From the NCBI GenBank assembly GCA_903889565.1, contig CAISYC010000064.1, positions 62,001 to 126,000 of the forward strand: a DNA stretch of 64,000 nt. Direction: 5' to 3'. This document shows positions 53,513 through 61,736 of the stretch, one piece after another; position 1 is the stretch's first letter; each line of letters begins with the position of its first letter. The translations under genes were made by a program, and so were the position numbers. Under the pieces are notes generated by a model. The model saw only the letters and a list, made by a program, of their open reading frames with translations. It was not told where the DNA came from and made no database searches. The DNA comes from an uncultured beta proteobacterium (GTDB lineage Bacteria; Pseudomonadota; Gammaproteobacteria; Burkholderiales; SG8-41).

Positions 53513-54699
53513 GGTCGCACCACGCCGAACAGGTGTGCGAGATCCTTGAAAAATATTCTGACATGCGCCAGCGGCTTGGCCCGCACCAGTTTTTTGTGCA
53601 TATAGGCCTGCCAGGTCAGTTCCTGCACATCGGGATCGCGGCAGATGCTGACGAAACGTTCGCGACGCTTGTCGTTCGCGTACCAGAATTTCTGCATGAT
53701 GCCCAGAATCCAGAATACCCGGCCATGCGCCTTCATGAAACGTTTGCGCGCCGACTTCAGCGCCCGCGCATCGCCGCTGACGAGAAACGCGTCAACTGCA
53801 TCGGCTGCAAAGCGCCCGCCCGCCATCGCGTAATAAATGCCTTCGCCGGATGCGGGCGCGACCACGCCGGCGGCGTCGCCAGCGAGCACGATGTCGCGTC
53901 CGTTGTCCCACACGCGCAGTGGACGCATCGGAATCGGCGCGCCTTCCCGACGCAGGGTCTCGCTCGCACCGAGACCTGCAGCACCGCGCAAGGCGCCGAC
54001 CGCATTTCGGATCGAGAAGCCTTTTTGCGCGGTGCCGGTGCCCACGCTGGTCGTATCACCGTGCGGAAATATCCAGCCGTAAAAGTCGGGCGACAGCGGA
54101 CCCTGATAGTAAACATCGCAGCGCGCACCATCGAATTTGCCTTCGCCGTGCTTCGGCGAACGAACGATTTCATGATAAGCGTAAACGTAATTGATTTCGT
54201 CAGCCCCGGGAATTTCCTGCTTTGCCACCGCCGACGCAGCGCCATCGGCACCGATCACGGCGCGCGCGCGCACCTGACCGCCTGCGGCACCGCCACGCCC
54301 TTTGTAGTGAACAACTGCGGTGCCGTCAGTGTCGCGGGCAATGCGCTCGAATACGCCGGTGCGACGAACCGCGCCCGAGTCCGCAGCACGGTTGCGCAGC
54401 CATTCGTCGAAAAATTCGCGATCGACCATGCCGACAAAGCCGCCATTGATCGGCATATCGACCTCTTTGCCGGCTGGGGAAACCATGCGTGCCGAGGCAA
54501 CCCGGGCGACCAGAAGGTGTTCGGGAATTTCGAATTCCTTGATCAGGACCGGCGGAATCGCTCCGCCACAGGGCTTGATGCGCCCGGCCCGGTCAAGCAG
54601 CAGCACCTTGTGCCCCTTGCTCGCGAGATCGGTTGCCGCAGTGGACCCCGACGGCCCGCCGCCCACCACCACCACGTCATAGGTATCGTTTTGATCCAT
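53509..54699 (-). CDS. bchP: Geranylgeranyl reductase BchP
   Basis: 396 residues, FAD-dependent. Nucleotide motif VVVGGGPSGSTAATDLASKG at the N-terminus, then a conserved CGGAIPP, and FAD-site ADGAASAVAKQ and LAGDAAGVVAPASGEGI. Reduces the geranylgeranyl tail of bacteriochlorophyll to phytyl. The ATG at 54699 has AAGGTGA upstream; an in-frame TTG at 54714 is less likely. Order bchG-transporter-bchP is standard. Confidence 0.95.
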   Translation of the reverse strand: MDQNDTYDVVVVGGGPSGSTAATDLASKGHKVLLLDRAGRIKPCGGAIPPVLIKEFEIPEHLLVARVASARMVSPAGKEVDMPINGGFVGMVDREFFDEWLRNRAADSGAVRRTGVFERIARDTDGTAVVHYKGRGGAAGGQVRARAVIGADGAASAVAKQEIPGADEINYVYAYHEIVRSPKHGEGKFDGARCDVYYQGPLSPDFYGWIFPHGDTTSVGTGTAQKGFSIRNAVGALRGAAGLGASETLRREGAPIPMRPLRVWDNGRDIVLAGDAAGVVAPASGEGIYYAMAGGRFAADAVDAFLVSGDARALKSARKRFMKAHGRVFWILGIMQKFWYANDKRRERFVSICRDPDVQELTWQAYMHKKLVRAKPLAHVRIFFKDLAHLFGVVRP

Positions 54700-54710
54700 G
54701 CGATTCACCT

Positions 54711-56054
54711 TCAATCGATGCCGGCAATGTAACCATCGCCGGCGGTTGAAATTTCAAGCGGACGATTCGACAGGACGGGCTGCCCGACTCGGGCGGCCAG
54801 CACGGCTGAAAACACGAACAACGCGGCCTCTGCGGCAAATACCGTGGCGTAGGCGAGATCCGGCGTGTCCAGATAAATACGCGCGACATCGCTGGCCAGC
54901 GTGCCGAGAAAACCGCCGAGCCCGAAGGCGATCGCCTGCGCCGCGCCCCACAATCCCATGCGTATGCCTTCGCGTGATTCGCGCCCTGCGCCGGCCAGAC
55001 TCATCATCGATGCAATCGCGGCTATGGCAAACGCACCGTTGGTCATGCCGAGCAAAAAAACATTCAGCTTCAGCGGCCACGCCGCACCGATCATGCCCGC
55101 TGCTGTCAAACCGGCCAGCGCCACCGCCGAAGCCAGACAGCCGCCGACCGTCCACGCCTTGAGCGATCCGAATCGGCGCCCGAGAACGGCACCGCCGGCG
55201 AGCGCGACCAGCAGCATGCCGACGAAAACACCGGCATGCTGGACCCCGGATAATTTTGTCGATTCGCCAGGCGTAAAGGCAAAGACGGCACCCGCAAACG
55301 GCTCGAGAATGAGGTCCTGCGCGCTATACGCAATCATCGAAACAAATACGAATATCGTGAATTGACGCGAAGCGGGTTCTGCCCAGACTTCGCCGAGCGC
55401 GTCAATAAACCCGGGCTTCGCCACCGTCGCTACGACCTTAGCGCCGGCATCCGGGGCCCCTTCGACATTCCAGACCGCGAGCAGGGTCAGTAAAAATGCG
55501 GCGACAGAAACGCCGGCGGTAACCGCAATCAGACGCGCCTGGGAAAACGGATCCAGCAGCTGGCCAGCCACCGTCGCCGTCACTGCGAATCCGACGATCA
55601 TCATCAACCACACGATGGTCGCAGCCGGCGCACGCCGCGCACTATCGACCCGTTTTGCCAGCAGAACCAGCAACGATGTGCCTGCCGCGCCAACGCCGGC
55701 GCCAATCAGAACGAAGGCCAACACTGCGAGCGCAACACCCGCTGCAAGTTGATCTGTCATCCACGCGGTTGCCAACGCGGCAAGAATGCCACCAACGGCG
55801 AGTACTGCCATACCGCCGATGATCCACGGCGTGCGCCGGCCGCCGACGTCGGAACCGTAACCCATACGCGGACGCAATATCTGAACTGCGTAGTGCAATG
55901 CAACGAGCGCGCCGGGCAGCATGGCCGGCAGCGACAACTCGACGACCATCACACGATTTAGCGTGGACGTCGTCAGCACCACAATCGACCCCAAGGCAGA
56001 CTGCACCAGCCCAAGGCGAAAAATGCCGAACCATCCGATTGAACTAGGGGTCAT
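54711..56054 (-). CDS. BCD-family MFS transporter (PucC/Bch2-like)
   Basis: 447 residues with about 12 membrane helices, family of PucC, LhaA and Bch2 (ORF428) proteins tied to pigment or antenna assembly. Motifs include the N-terminal IGWFGIFRLGLVQ and VLTTSTLNRVMVVELSLPA, and RRTPWIIGGMAV. The ATG at 56054 overlaps the bchG stop. The gene lies between bchG and bchP, the usual place of Bch2; which of the paralogues it is cannot be fixed here. Confidence 0.9.
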   Translation of the reverse strand: MTPSSIGWFGIFRLGLVQSALGSIVVLTTSTLNRVMVVELSLPAMLPGALVALHYAVQILRPRMGYGSDVGGRRTPWIIGGMAVLAVGGILAALATAWMTDQLAAGVALAVLAFVLIGAGVGAAGTSLLVLLAKRVDSARRAPAATIVWLMMIVGFAVTATVAGQLLDPFSQARLIAVTAGVSVAAFLLTLLAVWNVEGAPDAGAKVVATVAKPGFIDALGEVWAEPASRQFTIFVFVSMIAYSAQDLILEPFAGAVFAFTPGESTKLSGVQHAGVFVGMLLVALAGGAVLGRRFGSLKAWTVGGCLASAVALAGLTAAGMIGAAWPLKLNVFLLGMTNGAFAIAAIASMMSLAGAGRESREGIRMGLWGAAQAIAFGLGGFLGTLASDVARIYLDTPDLAYATVFAAEAALFVFSAVLAARVGQPVLSNRPLEISTAGDGYIAGID

Positions 56055-56938
56055 ATCGGCACCACGTAAGCCGAACGCAAGGCGAATGCGCTCACCATCA
56101 TGCCGGTCACAAAGAAATTGATGCCAAGGCCGCTGTACCAGATGGCGCGCTCGCATGGCGCCTCCAGAAAACGATCCATCAGCAGCAACTGGATAAACAG
56201 AAGAACCAGCACACCGATCGCATGGGCCGGATGCCCCCACCCGATCAATAGAAAAATAACGACGGCCTGTGGAATCGCCATGATCAGGCACGCCGCCCTG
56301 GCTGCGCCTTCAATGCCGAGACGTACCGGCAACGACCCGATGCCGGTTTGACGGTCGCCCTCGACCGATTTGAAATCATTCAGCGTCATGATGCCATGCG
56401 CGCCACAGCTGTAGAGTGCGGCAAGCAACATGCTTTTCGCCTCCGGCATCGCCCCGCCCGCCATGACCGCCGCCCCCGTTACCCACGCGAGCCCCTCGTA
56501 AGATACCGCGCAAGCGGCGTTTCCCCACCAGCCGTTTTGTTTCAGTCGTATCGGCGGCGCGCTATACGCCCAAGCCAACGCCAGCCCGCCGGCTGCCGCG
56601 CCAAACCCCCAGGGACCGAGCGCCGTGGCCACCAGCAGAGACAACACAGTCCACGCAATTGCAATGTAGAGCCCCCAGCGTCCGGGCATGCGCCCCGATG
56701 GAATCGGACGCTGCGGTTCATTGATCGCATCGACGTGGCGATCGAACCAGTCATTGACCGCCTGGCTGGTGGCGCAAACCAACGGTCCGGCCAGCGCGAT
56801 TCCGGTCACAATAATCGCCCAGCGCCCCTGGGCGGGAACTCCGGAAGACACTGCCCCGCATCCGAATGCCCACATTGGCGGAAACCAGGTGATCGGCTTC
56901 AGGAGCTCCGCCACCGCTCTTAAGGCCGGACGTGTCAT
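56051..56938 (-). CDS. bchG: Bacteriochlorophyll synthase BchG
   Basis: 295 residues, UbiA-type prenyltransferase joining bacteriochlorophyllide a to geranylgeranyl diphosphate. First acidic motif NDWFDRHVDAINEP and RPIPSGRMP; second motif NDFKSVEGDRQ. Eight or nine helices. The only reasonable ATG is 56938, which lies about eight bases after a perfect TATAAT and has no ribosome site, so a leaderless or near-leaderless transcript is predicted. Confidence 0.96.
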   Translation of the reverse strand: MTRPALRAVAELLKPITWFPPMWAFGCGAVSSGVPAQGRWAIIVTGIALAGPLVCATSQAVNDWFDRHVDAINEPQRPIPSGRMPGRWGLYIAIAWTVLSLLVATALGPWGFGAAAGGLALAWAYSAPPIRLKQNGWWGNAACAVSYEGLAWVTGAAVMAGGAMPEAKSMLLAALYSCGAHGIMTLNDFKSVEGDRQTGIGSLPVRLGIEGAARAACLIMAIPQAVVIFLLIGWGHPAHAIGVLVLLFIQLLLMDRFLEAPCERAIWYSGLGINFFVTGMMVSAFALRSAYVVPI

Positions 56939-56945
56939 GTGGAAA

Positions 56946-56985
56946 CATTATATTTGGCTGACACTACCGTCAACCAATATTTACA
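56946..56985 (-). promoter_or_regulatory. Predicted bchG promoter with PpsR-like half sites
   Basis: Minus strand: TTGACG (56968-56973) and TATAAT (56947-56952), 15 bases apart. TGT-N12-ACG at 56968-56985 is one base off the PpsR/CrtJ palindrome TGT-N12-ACA, and TGT-N12-ATG at 56946-56963 is a poorer copy 4 bases away. The promoter call is firmer than the operator call. Confidence 0.5.
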
Positions 56986-57122
56986 GCGCCAGGCAACGCG
57001 CCGATCCGATGGCCCCGGGATGCGCTCTCAAAAACGACCAACCCCGTCTATTTGGACGCGAGGCGCTGCCGGATGCTGGTAACGCCTGTGGTTTTCAAGT
57101 GCGGAAAAGCGCCGCGAACGCG

Positions 57123-58538
57123 TTATTTATCGTCGGCGTCCGACAGATCGCCCAAACCGTAGCGGCGCAATTTGACGTAAAGGCTCTGGCGGGAAAGTCC
57201 GAGCATTTCAGCGGCAGAGGCGCGATTGTCGTGGGTCAATTCAAGCGCCGACTCAATGCACATGCGCTCGATAAGATCGGTCGATTCACGAACCAGTTCC
57301 TTGAGCGGTACGCGGCCGACGAGTTCTGCCATCTGCTCGGCGGTGCGCTGTTGCCGCTGCGGAGTAGTGGCCACGCTGGAAAGTCGACCACCAATATTGC
57401 GAATGGTAAACCCGAAACAGGGCGGCTCGGATTTAGGCACCGCACCCGCGGAAATTTCCACGGCAGAGGTTGAACCATATTCCCCGCGCAACGATGTCGC
57501 AAACAAACGCACCGAACCGTACTGACGAAGATTCGAAATCATTACGCTGAGATCGACGCCCGGCCGGCCCAGCCAACGCTCAAGCGACTCCCCACGTGCC
57601 TGCTCTTCCGTACCAAGTTGGGCCAGATCGAGAAACGCCGCGTTGGCAACCAGGATGCGCCCGTCGAAATCGGTGATGACCATCCCATCCGGCGCGGTTT
57701 CGACAACCTGGCCAAGCAATCTGGCCTTGGCCTGGGGAGCGACCGTGGCAGGGTCAGGCTGCGCGGTAGAAAATCGAACCAGAAACAGGGCCGAATTCTC
57801 CTGCCGGAAAAGTGACGCGGAAACCGACATCTCACCGCCGCCCGTCAGTTTGGCATGCACTTCGTCCGCACGCCCCGTCACTCGTACGCGTGAAAGCAAA
57901 GCTTGCACCGCCTGGCTGCTTTCATCGTCGAGCCCGGTCGGAAATATTTGCCCGACAATACGCCTAGACGCATCACCGAACAGCTGACCCGCTGCCGGAT
58001 TGGCCTCGACCACGCGCAATGATGTGGCGTCAATAACCAACACGGCTTCCGAGGCCATCTGAAACAAAAACCGATACCGCGTTTCCACCTGACGCAATCG
58101 CCAGTAATCGCGTTCCATGGACTGTTGCGCATCGACTAGCCGCTGCTGCAGCGCCGCGATCGCGCGCAAGTCGCGACCAACGGCGACGACGCGACCGTCC
58201 TTGCCAACCTGCACCGCCGAATACAGTATCGGCACATCCGCGCCGCGCGAAGAAGGATGATTGACGTGACGCGATTTAGGCGGGCTTTTGAGCGCCGCCT
58301 CCTGCAACATTTGCTCGACTTTTTCCCTGCTCTCGACAGTTACCGTCTCGGCCCAGGATTGCCCGCGCCACTTGGCGTAACCCTCGTTGGACAAATCCTC
58401 GCTGCCGAAGGCGATATCCTGGATGACACCGTCGCGGTCAAGAATCAGTGCGACGTCAGCCGCGGCCGCAATCAGTGCCGCAGTGGACGCCACATCCAGC
58501 CCGCCGAGCGAGTTCTCGAGGGCCTCGAAGGATTTCAA
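57123..58538 (-). CDS. ppsR: PpsR/CrtJ redox-responsive photosynthesis repressor
   Basis: 471 residues. N-terminal region (STAALIAAAADVALILDRDGVI), two further PAS domains (~155-260 and ~275-380), and a Fis-type HTH at the end (DNRASAAEMLGLSRQ, then SLYVKLRRYGL). A Cys in the HTH (MCIES, residue 427) matches the redox-active Cys of CrtJ/PpsR; another lies in PPCFGF. It represses bch, crt and puc genes in air. The start is TTG at 58538, supported by family alignment; no ATG fits and the ribosome site is weak. It follows the aerR fragment by about 60 bases, as in Rhodobacter. Confidence 0.95.
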   Translation of the reverse strand: MKSFEALENSLGGLDVASTAALIAAAADVALILDRDGVIQDIAFGSEDLSNEGYAKWRGQSWAETVTVESREKVEQMLQEAALKSPPKSRHVNHPSSRGADVPILYSAVQVGKDGRVVAVGRDLRAIAALQQRLVDAQQSMERDYWRLRQVETRYRFLFQMASEAVLVIDATSLRVVEANPAAGQLFGDASRRIVGQIFPTGLDDESSQAVQALLSRVRVTGRADEVHAKLTGGGEMSVSASLFRQENSALFLVRFSTAQPDPATVAPQAKARLLGQVVETAPDGMVITDFDGRILVANAAFLDLAQLGTEEQARGESLERWLGRPGVDLSVMISNLRQYGSVRLFATSLRGEYGSTSAVEISAGAVPKSEPPCFGFTIRNIGGRLSSVATTPQRQQRTAEQMAELVGRVPLKELVRESTDLIERMCIESALELTHDNRASAAEMLGLSRQSLYVKLRRYGLGDLSDADDK

Positions 58539-58598
58539 AATATTTCTTTCTTTTTCAATATCTTAGATTCAAAGAACAGACCATGAGCAAATCAACCA

Positions 58599-58905
58599 TT
58601 AGCGTGGCTGACGCAAAACAGCCAGCAATTTCCGCGCCTGCAATAAAGCATCTTCCGCATCAAGCGCATAAGCATCTGAATTTACTATTGTAGCAAATTC
58701 GGGATGCTCTGTAAGAATTGGGCCGCCGACCATAATTCTGACGTCAGGATTGCGCGACACGCGCCGAATGTCTGCGATTTCGGCTGTCAATGCATCCAAA
58801 TGGTGCCGACAGCCTATCGACAAACCGACAACATCAAAAAATTCCCGCTCAGCCAGCTGCGCAAGGTTGCCCTCGACGAAGGCGCCGCCTCCGGTAAGCG
58901 CCCGG
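58599..58905 (-). pseudogene. 3' part of a B12-binding AerR/PpaA-type antirepressor gene
   Basis: About 100 residues match the cobalamin-binding C-terminal domain of AerR/PpaA: FFDVVGLSIGC, then DIRRVSRNPDVRIMVGGPI, and NSDAYALDAEDALLQARKLL. The N-terminal half of this roughly 200-250-residue family is missing. The open frame continues upstream to 58967 but that part (a Ser/Cys/Gly-rich 20-residue stretch across the G-run) does not look like protein. AerR binds B12 and relieves PpsR repression; its place directly before ppsR is standard. Truncated by rearrangement or assembly error. Confidence 0.7.
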
Positions 58906-58916
58906 GGGGGGGCGCT
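58897..58916. repeat. G-run within a GC palindrome at the aerR break
   Basis: AGCGCCC and GGGCGCT flank and include a run of nine Gs (58904-58912), followed a few bases on by a CCCGCCCCCC stretch. It coincides with the point where aerR homology ends. Could be a recombination-prone site, or a sequencing/assembly artefact. Confidence 0.6.
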
Positions 58917-59019
58917 ACCAGCCCGCCCCCCACTACAACAAGAGACTGTAAAAACCAACGAAGCCATTGTTCAAGCACCGCGGTTCGCCCCTCGCGTCAC
59001 CTCGAATATCAGATATCCC

Positions 59020-59052
59020 AAAAAAATAGGCCGGGTTCAGGAGAACCCGGCC
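59020..59052 (-). terminator. Intrinsic terminator of pucBA
   Basis: On the minus strand a perfect 10-base stem (GGCCGGGTTC / GAACCCGGCC at 59029-59038 and 59043-59052, 4-base loop) is followed by TA and seven Ts. It lies 25 bases after the pucA stop and should stop transcription before the aerR fragment. Confidence 0.92.
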
Positions 59053-59076
59053 TCTCATACAGATGCAGCTAGAATA

Positions 59077-59277
59077 TTATTTGGACTGCGGGCTTGCCGG
59101 CGGTGCGGCAACTGCTGCAGCTTTCGCCTTGGTGCCGCCATTCCAGTACGCGCCAAACCAGTCGGTCTTGACCAAAAGCGCGCCGTGCACGAGCAACGCA
59201 ATGATCAATACGGTGCCCAGAAACAGCGGCAGGCCAACGCTCGGTTTAACGACCAGCCAAATTTTTCCCTGGTTCAT
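59077..59277 (-). CDS. pucA: Light-harvesting complex 2 alpha chain
   Basis: 66 residues. [20 protein letters not shown] leads into one membrane helix with the bacteriochlorophyll ligand His in ALLVHGALL, then the C-terminal DWFGAYWNG, whose Tyr and Trp tune B850 absorption. Alanine/proline-rich tail as in Rubrivivax. GGGGAG precedes the ATG. Cotranscribed with pucB. Confidence 0.95.
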   Translation of the reverse strand: MNQGKIWLVVKPSVGLPLFLGTVLIIALLVHGALLVKTDWFGAYWNGGTKAKAAAVAAPPASPQSK

Positions 59278-59289
59278 ATCCGGCTCCCC

Positions 59290-59469
59290 TTAGTGTAGCC
59301 ACGGCGTATAGGCGTACGCGAGTATGTGGGCGATGACCGCAATCGCGCCGAAAATCCGCGTTCCATCGATGACGTGACTATGCAATTCCTCGGCTTCCGC
59401 CAAGGTCAAGCCAGTCGGCCACACTCTGTTCGGATCCCCACTTCCATGAACGATGCTTGTATCTGCCAT
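59290..59469 (-). CDS. pucB: Light-harvesting complex 2 beta chain
   Basis: 59 residues. The N-terminal VWPTGLTLAEAEELH is typical of LH2 beta, and the helix FGAIAVIAHILAYAYTPWLH carries the B850 His ligand. GGGAGGTAAC lies just before the ATG at 59469. Under a strong PpsR-box promoter at 59579-59622, with an approximately 107-base leader. Confidence 0.95.
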   Translation of the reverse strand: MADTSIVHGSGDPNRVWPTGLTLAEAEELHSHVIDGTRIFGAIAVIAHILAYAYTPWLH

Positions 59470-59578
59470 AGCGTTACCTCCCTGAGAGCACTGCGACAAA
59501 TTACGTGCTGAACCCGCACGTGGGTGTTTCAATACAACCTTTGCTACAAATTGATAAATACCCCATTAAGAGTATGGC

Positions 59579-59622
59579 TGTAATTCTACTCTGACATCAC
59601 TTGTTGTCAACTTTTTATGACT
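59579..59622 (-). promoter_or_regulatory. pucBA promoter with tandem PpsR/CrtJ palindromes
   Basis: On the minus strand a perfect TTGACA (59605-59610) and TAGAAT (59583-59588) are 16 bases apart. Box 1, TGT-N12-ACA (59579-59596), is an exact PpsR/CrtJ palindrome covering the -10. Box 2 (59605-59622, TGT-N12-ACT) differs in one base and covers the -35. The boxes are 8 bp apart, the spacing known from CrtJ-regulated promoters. A PpsR octamer here would block RNA polymerase directly. Confidence 0.8.
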
Positions 59623-59742
59623 ATTTTCAGGTTCGGTTTACCGACATCGAAACGTAGCCACCATCCTGCATTTTTCCCCCAACGACGCCGGAGTAAATCC
59701 GCCCCTTACCGGACTGCGTGCGCGACGATTATCAAGGTCAAC

Positions 59743-59952
59743 TTACGATTGTTTGCTGGGTGAAAGAACAGGCAGGCGCGCCATAATCGACTGCTCAACA
59801 GCGGCTTTTTTTGCCTTGTGCGGGCCGTCAAGCCAGTTAAAACGGTCCGTACTCAACAAAATAAGGTGGATCACGACCGCCAACACCAGTAAAAAAACTG
59901 CCAGTCCAGCCAGCACCCACCGCGGATCAAATAATTGCCATATGCGCCACAT
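59743..59952 (-). CDS. pufA: Light-harvesting complex 1 alpha chain
   Basis: 69 residues: MWRIWQLFDPRWVLAG, a membrane helix with the His ligand in VIHLILLS, and TDRFNWLDG, all matching LH1 alpha of betaproteobacteria. GGAG lies about seven bases before the ATG. It follows pufB by 69 bases. pufL would normally follow; here the next gene is pucB with its own promoter. Confidence 0.94.
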   Translation of the reverse strand: MWRIWQLFDPRWVLAGLAVFLLVLAVVIHLILLSTDRFNWLDGPHKAKKAAVEQSIMARLPVLSPSKQS

Positions 59953-60021
59953 CTGGTTTCTCCGGAAAATTGAAAAAAGTTTTATTTAAAACTGCGAGCC
60001 CGCCGTCCTGCCGGCCACCGG

Positions 60022-60165
60022 CTAACCCCAAGGACGCCATTGCCACGCCAGAAAATGCGCGATTACGGCGATCAAGGTAAAAATGATGAAACTGGTCACG
60101 AAAACGCCATGAAATTCCTTTGCTTCCTGTTCCGTCAATATCGACCGGGATTTCTTTTCAGCCAT
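60022..60165 (-). CDS. pufB: Light-harvesting complex 1 beta chain
   Basis: 47 residues. N-terminal [20 protein letters not shown], one helix with the ligand His in [16 protein letters not shown]. Matches LH1 beta in length and in the C-terminal WRPW. AGGAG is eight bases before the ATG at 60165. Lies 113 bases after bchZ, as in the usual bchCXYZ-pufBA order. Confidence 0.94.
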   Translation of the reverse strand: MAEKKSRSILTEQEAKEFHGVFVTSFIIFTLIAVIAHFLAWQWRPWG

Positions 60166-60278
60166 ACTGCAGTCTCCTAAGCTTGGCCCCACGGCCGTTA
60201 CCGCGCCACTTCTGCGCCGCCGGGATTACGTGACATGAATTGAATTGAAAATTTTTCGTAGCAATGCGGCGGCCGCTC

Positions 60279-61736
60279 TCAGGCGACTACGCCGTCCATC
60301 AAGGCCGACTGGGCAAGCGCAACACGGGCTGCGGTTACCCGCTCTTCGCCGGCGGCACGCGCCTCACGTTCGGCGCGGTCACGCAGGCGTTTGGCCACGG
60401 AAATGCGGATCAGCACCGGTTGCGCATCAACCAGCGTGTCCAGCGCGGACTTGGCATCGTCCTGCCAGATCATTTCCTTGTGCAACCGCGACGGCGTTGC
60501 CTCTACTTTGTCGAGATCGGTTGCGAGCGGAATGATATTGAACAGCGCGTCAAACAGGGCATTACACACCTCCTGCACAAGGTAGGTTGCCCCTGAATAC
60601 CCCATGAAGGGCGTCCCCGTGTGCCGCCGGATAATCGCTCCGGGAAAGGACGCCGGAATATATATCGCGCGCGCGCCCATCTCGGCGAGATACATGCGTT
60701 CGTTGTAACTGCCGAACATGACCAGCGGCGTCTGCGTCTTCACTGCCGTGCGCACCGCATCGTTGTCCGGCTTGAGACCGGGCTTGCGGCTGAATGAAAA
60801 GGTGCACGGCAACCCCATTTCCGTCTCTAGAAAATGCCTCACGCCGCGCGCGTAAGTCTCGTTTGCAACAATGGCAAAACTGGCGGTGCCGAAAAAATCC
60901 TGGGTCACCGAGCGCCACAAATCCCAGATCGGCTTGATCGTGGTGTGCTTCTCGCGCTGGATAAACGGTTCTGCGTCAATGCCGAGCATGTCGCCCAAGG
61001 TACGCAGAAACTTGGTGGTCGAATGCAAACCAATCGGCGCCTGCAGATAAGGGCGGTCAAGCGCTTCACACAGCATGCGGCCGAATTCGCGATACATGCA
61101 GATGTTGACGTCTGCATCGACGAGGCGGCGCACGTCGGCAACATGACTGCCGAGCGGAAACACCATGTTGACCTCGGCGCCGATGCCCTCGACCAGCCGG
61201 CGAACCTCCGCGAGATCGCTGGGCGTATTGAACGTGCCGTAGATCGGACCGATGATGTTGACGCGCGGCTTGTCGCCGGGTTTGCGCGGACGGCGCTCCG
61301 GCATCACGCCGCGCTTGGAACCATACTCGGTCCACAGCCAGTACATCGCCCGGTTGGCGCTCTGCCATTGATCCTCGTCGATGGTGCGTGGCAGAAAACG
61401 CTGCAAATTCGTACCTTCCGGCGTCACGCCGCCACCGATCATTTCCGCGATCGAACCCGTGACAACGACCGCCGGAAGATCAGGGTCCAGTGTCCTGTGC
61501 GCGCGCTTCATCGCACCTTCGGTGCCGTGTTGCCCAAGCTCTTCCTCGCCGAGCCCCGTCACCACGATCGGCAATTCGTGCGGCGGCAAGCCGTCCGTGT
61601 AATGCAATACCGACGTCACCGGCAGATTTTCGCAACCGACCGGCCCGTCGATGACGACCTGCAGCCCCTTGATTGCAGTGAACACATAAACCGCTCCCCA
61701 ATAACCACCGGCGCGGTCGTGATCAAGCACCAGCAT
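60279..61736 (-). CDS. bchZ: Chlorophyllide a reductase subunit Z
   Basis: 485 residues. Nitrogenase-like subunit: [19 protein letters not shown] opens the protein, with cluster ligand [17 protein letters not shown] and [15 protein letters not shown] later. With BchY it forms the catalytic half of chlorophyllide a oxidoreductase, which reduces the B ring to bacteriochlorin. GAGGAG lies before the ATG at 61736, which overlaps the bchY stop (ATGA). Confidence 0.96.
   Translation of the reverse strand: MLVLDHDRAGGYWGAVYVFTAIKGLQVVIDGPVGCENLPVTSVLHYTDGLPPHELPIVVTGLGEEELGQHGTEGAMKRAHRTLDPDLPAVVVTGSIAEMIGGGVTPEGTNLQRFLPRTIDEDQWQSANRAMYWLWTEYGSKRGVMPERRPRKPGDKPRVNIIGPIYGTFNTPSDLAEVRRLVEGIGAEVNMVFPLGSHVADVRRLVDADVNICMYREFGRMLCEALDRPYLQAPIGLHSTTKFLRTLGDMLGIDAEPFIQREKHTTIKPIWDLWRSVTQDFFGTASFAIVANETYARGVRHFLETEMGLPCTFSFSRKPGLKPDNDAVRTAVKTQTPLVMFGSYNERMYLAEMGARAIYIPASFPGAIIRRHTGTPFMGYSGATYLVQEVCNALFDALFNIIPLATDLDKVEATPSRLHKEMIWQDDAKSALDTLVDAQPVLIRISVAKRLRDRAEREARAAGEERVTAARVALAQSALMDGVVA

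Noticed and set aside
58599-58967. A complete 122-residue protein ending before ppsR
   Set aside because: The first ~20 residues run across the G9 palindrome and low-complexity sequence; only the B12-binding domain looks real, so I treat it as a truncated aerR.
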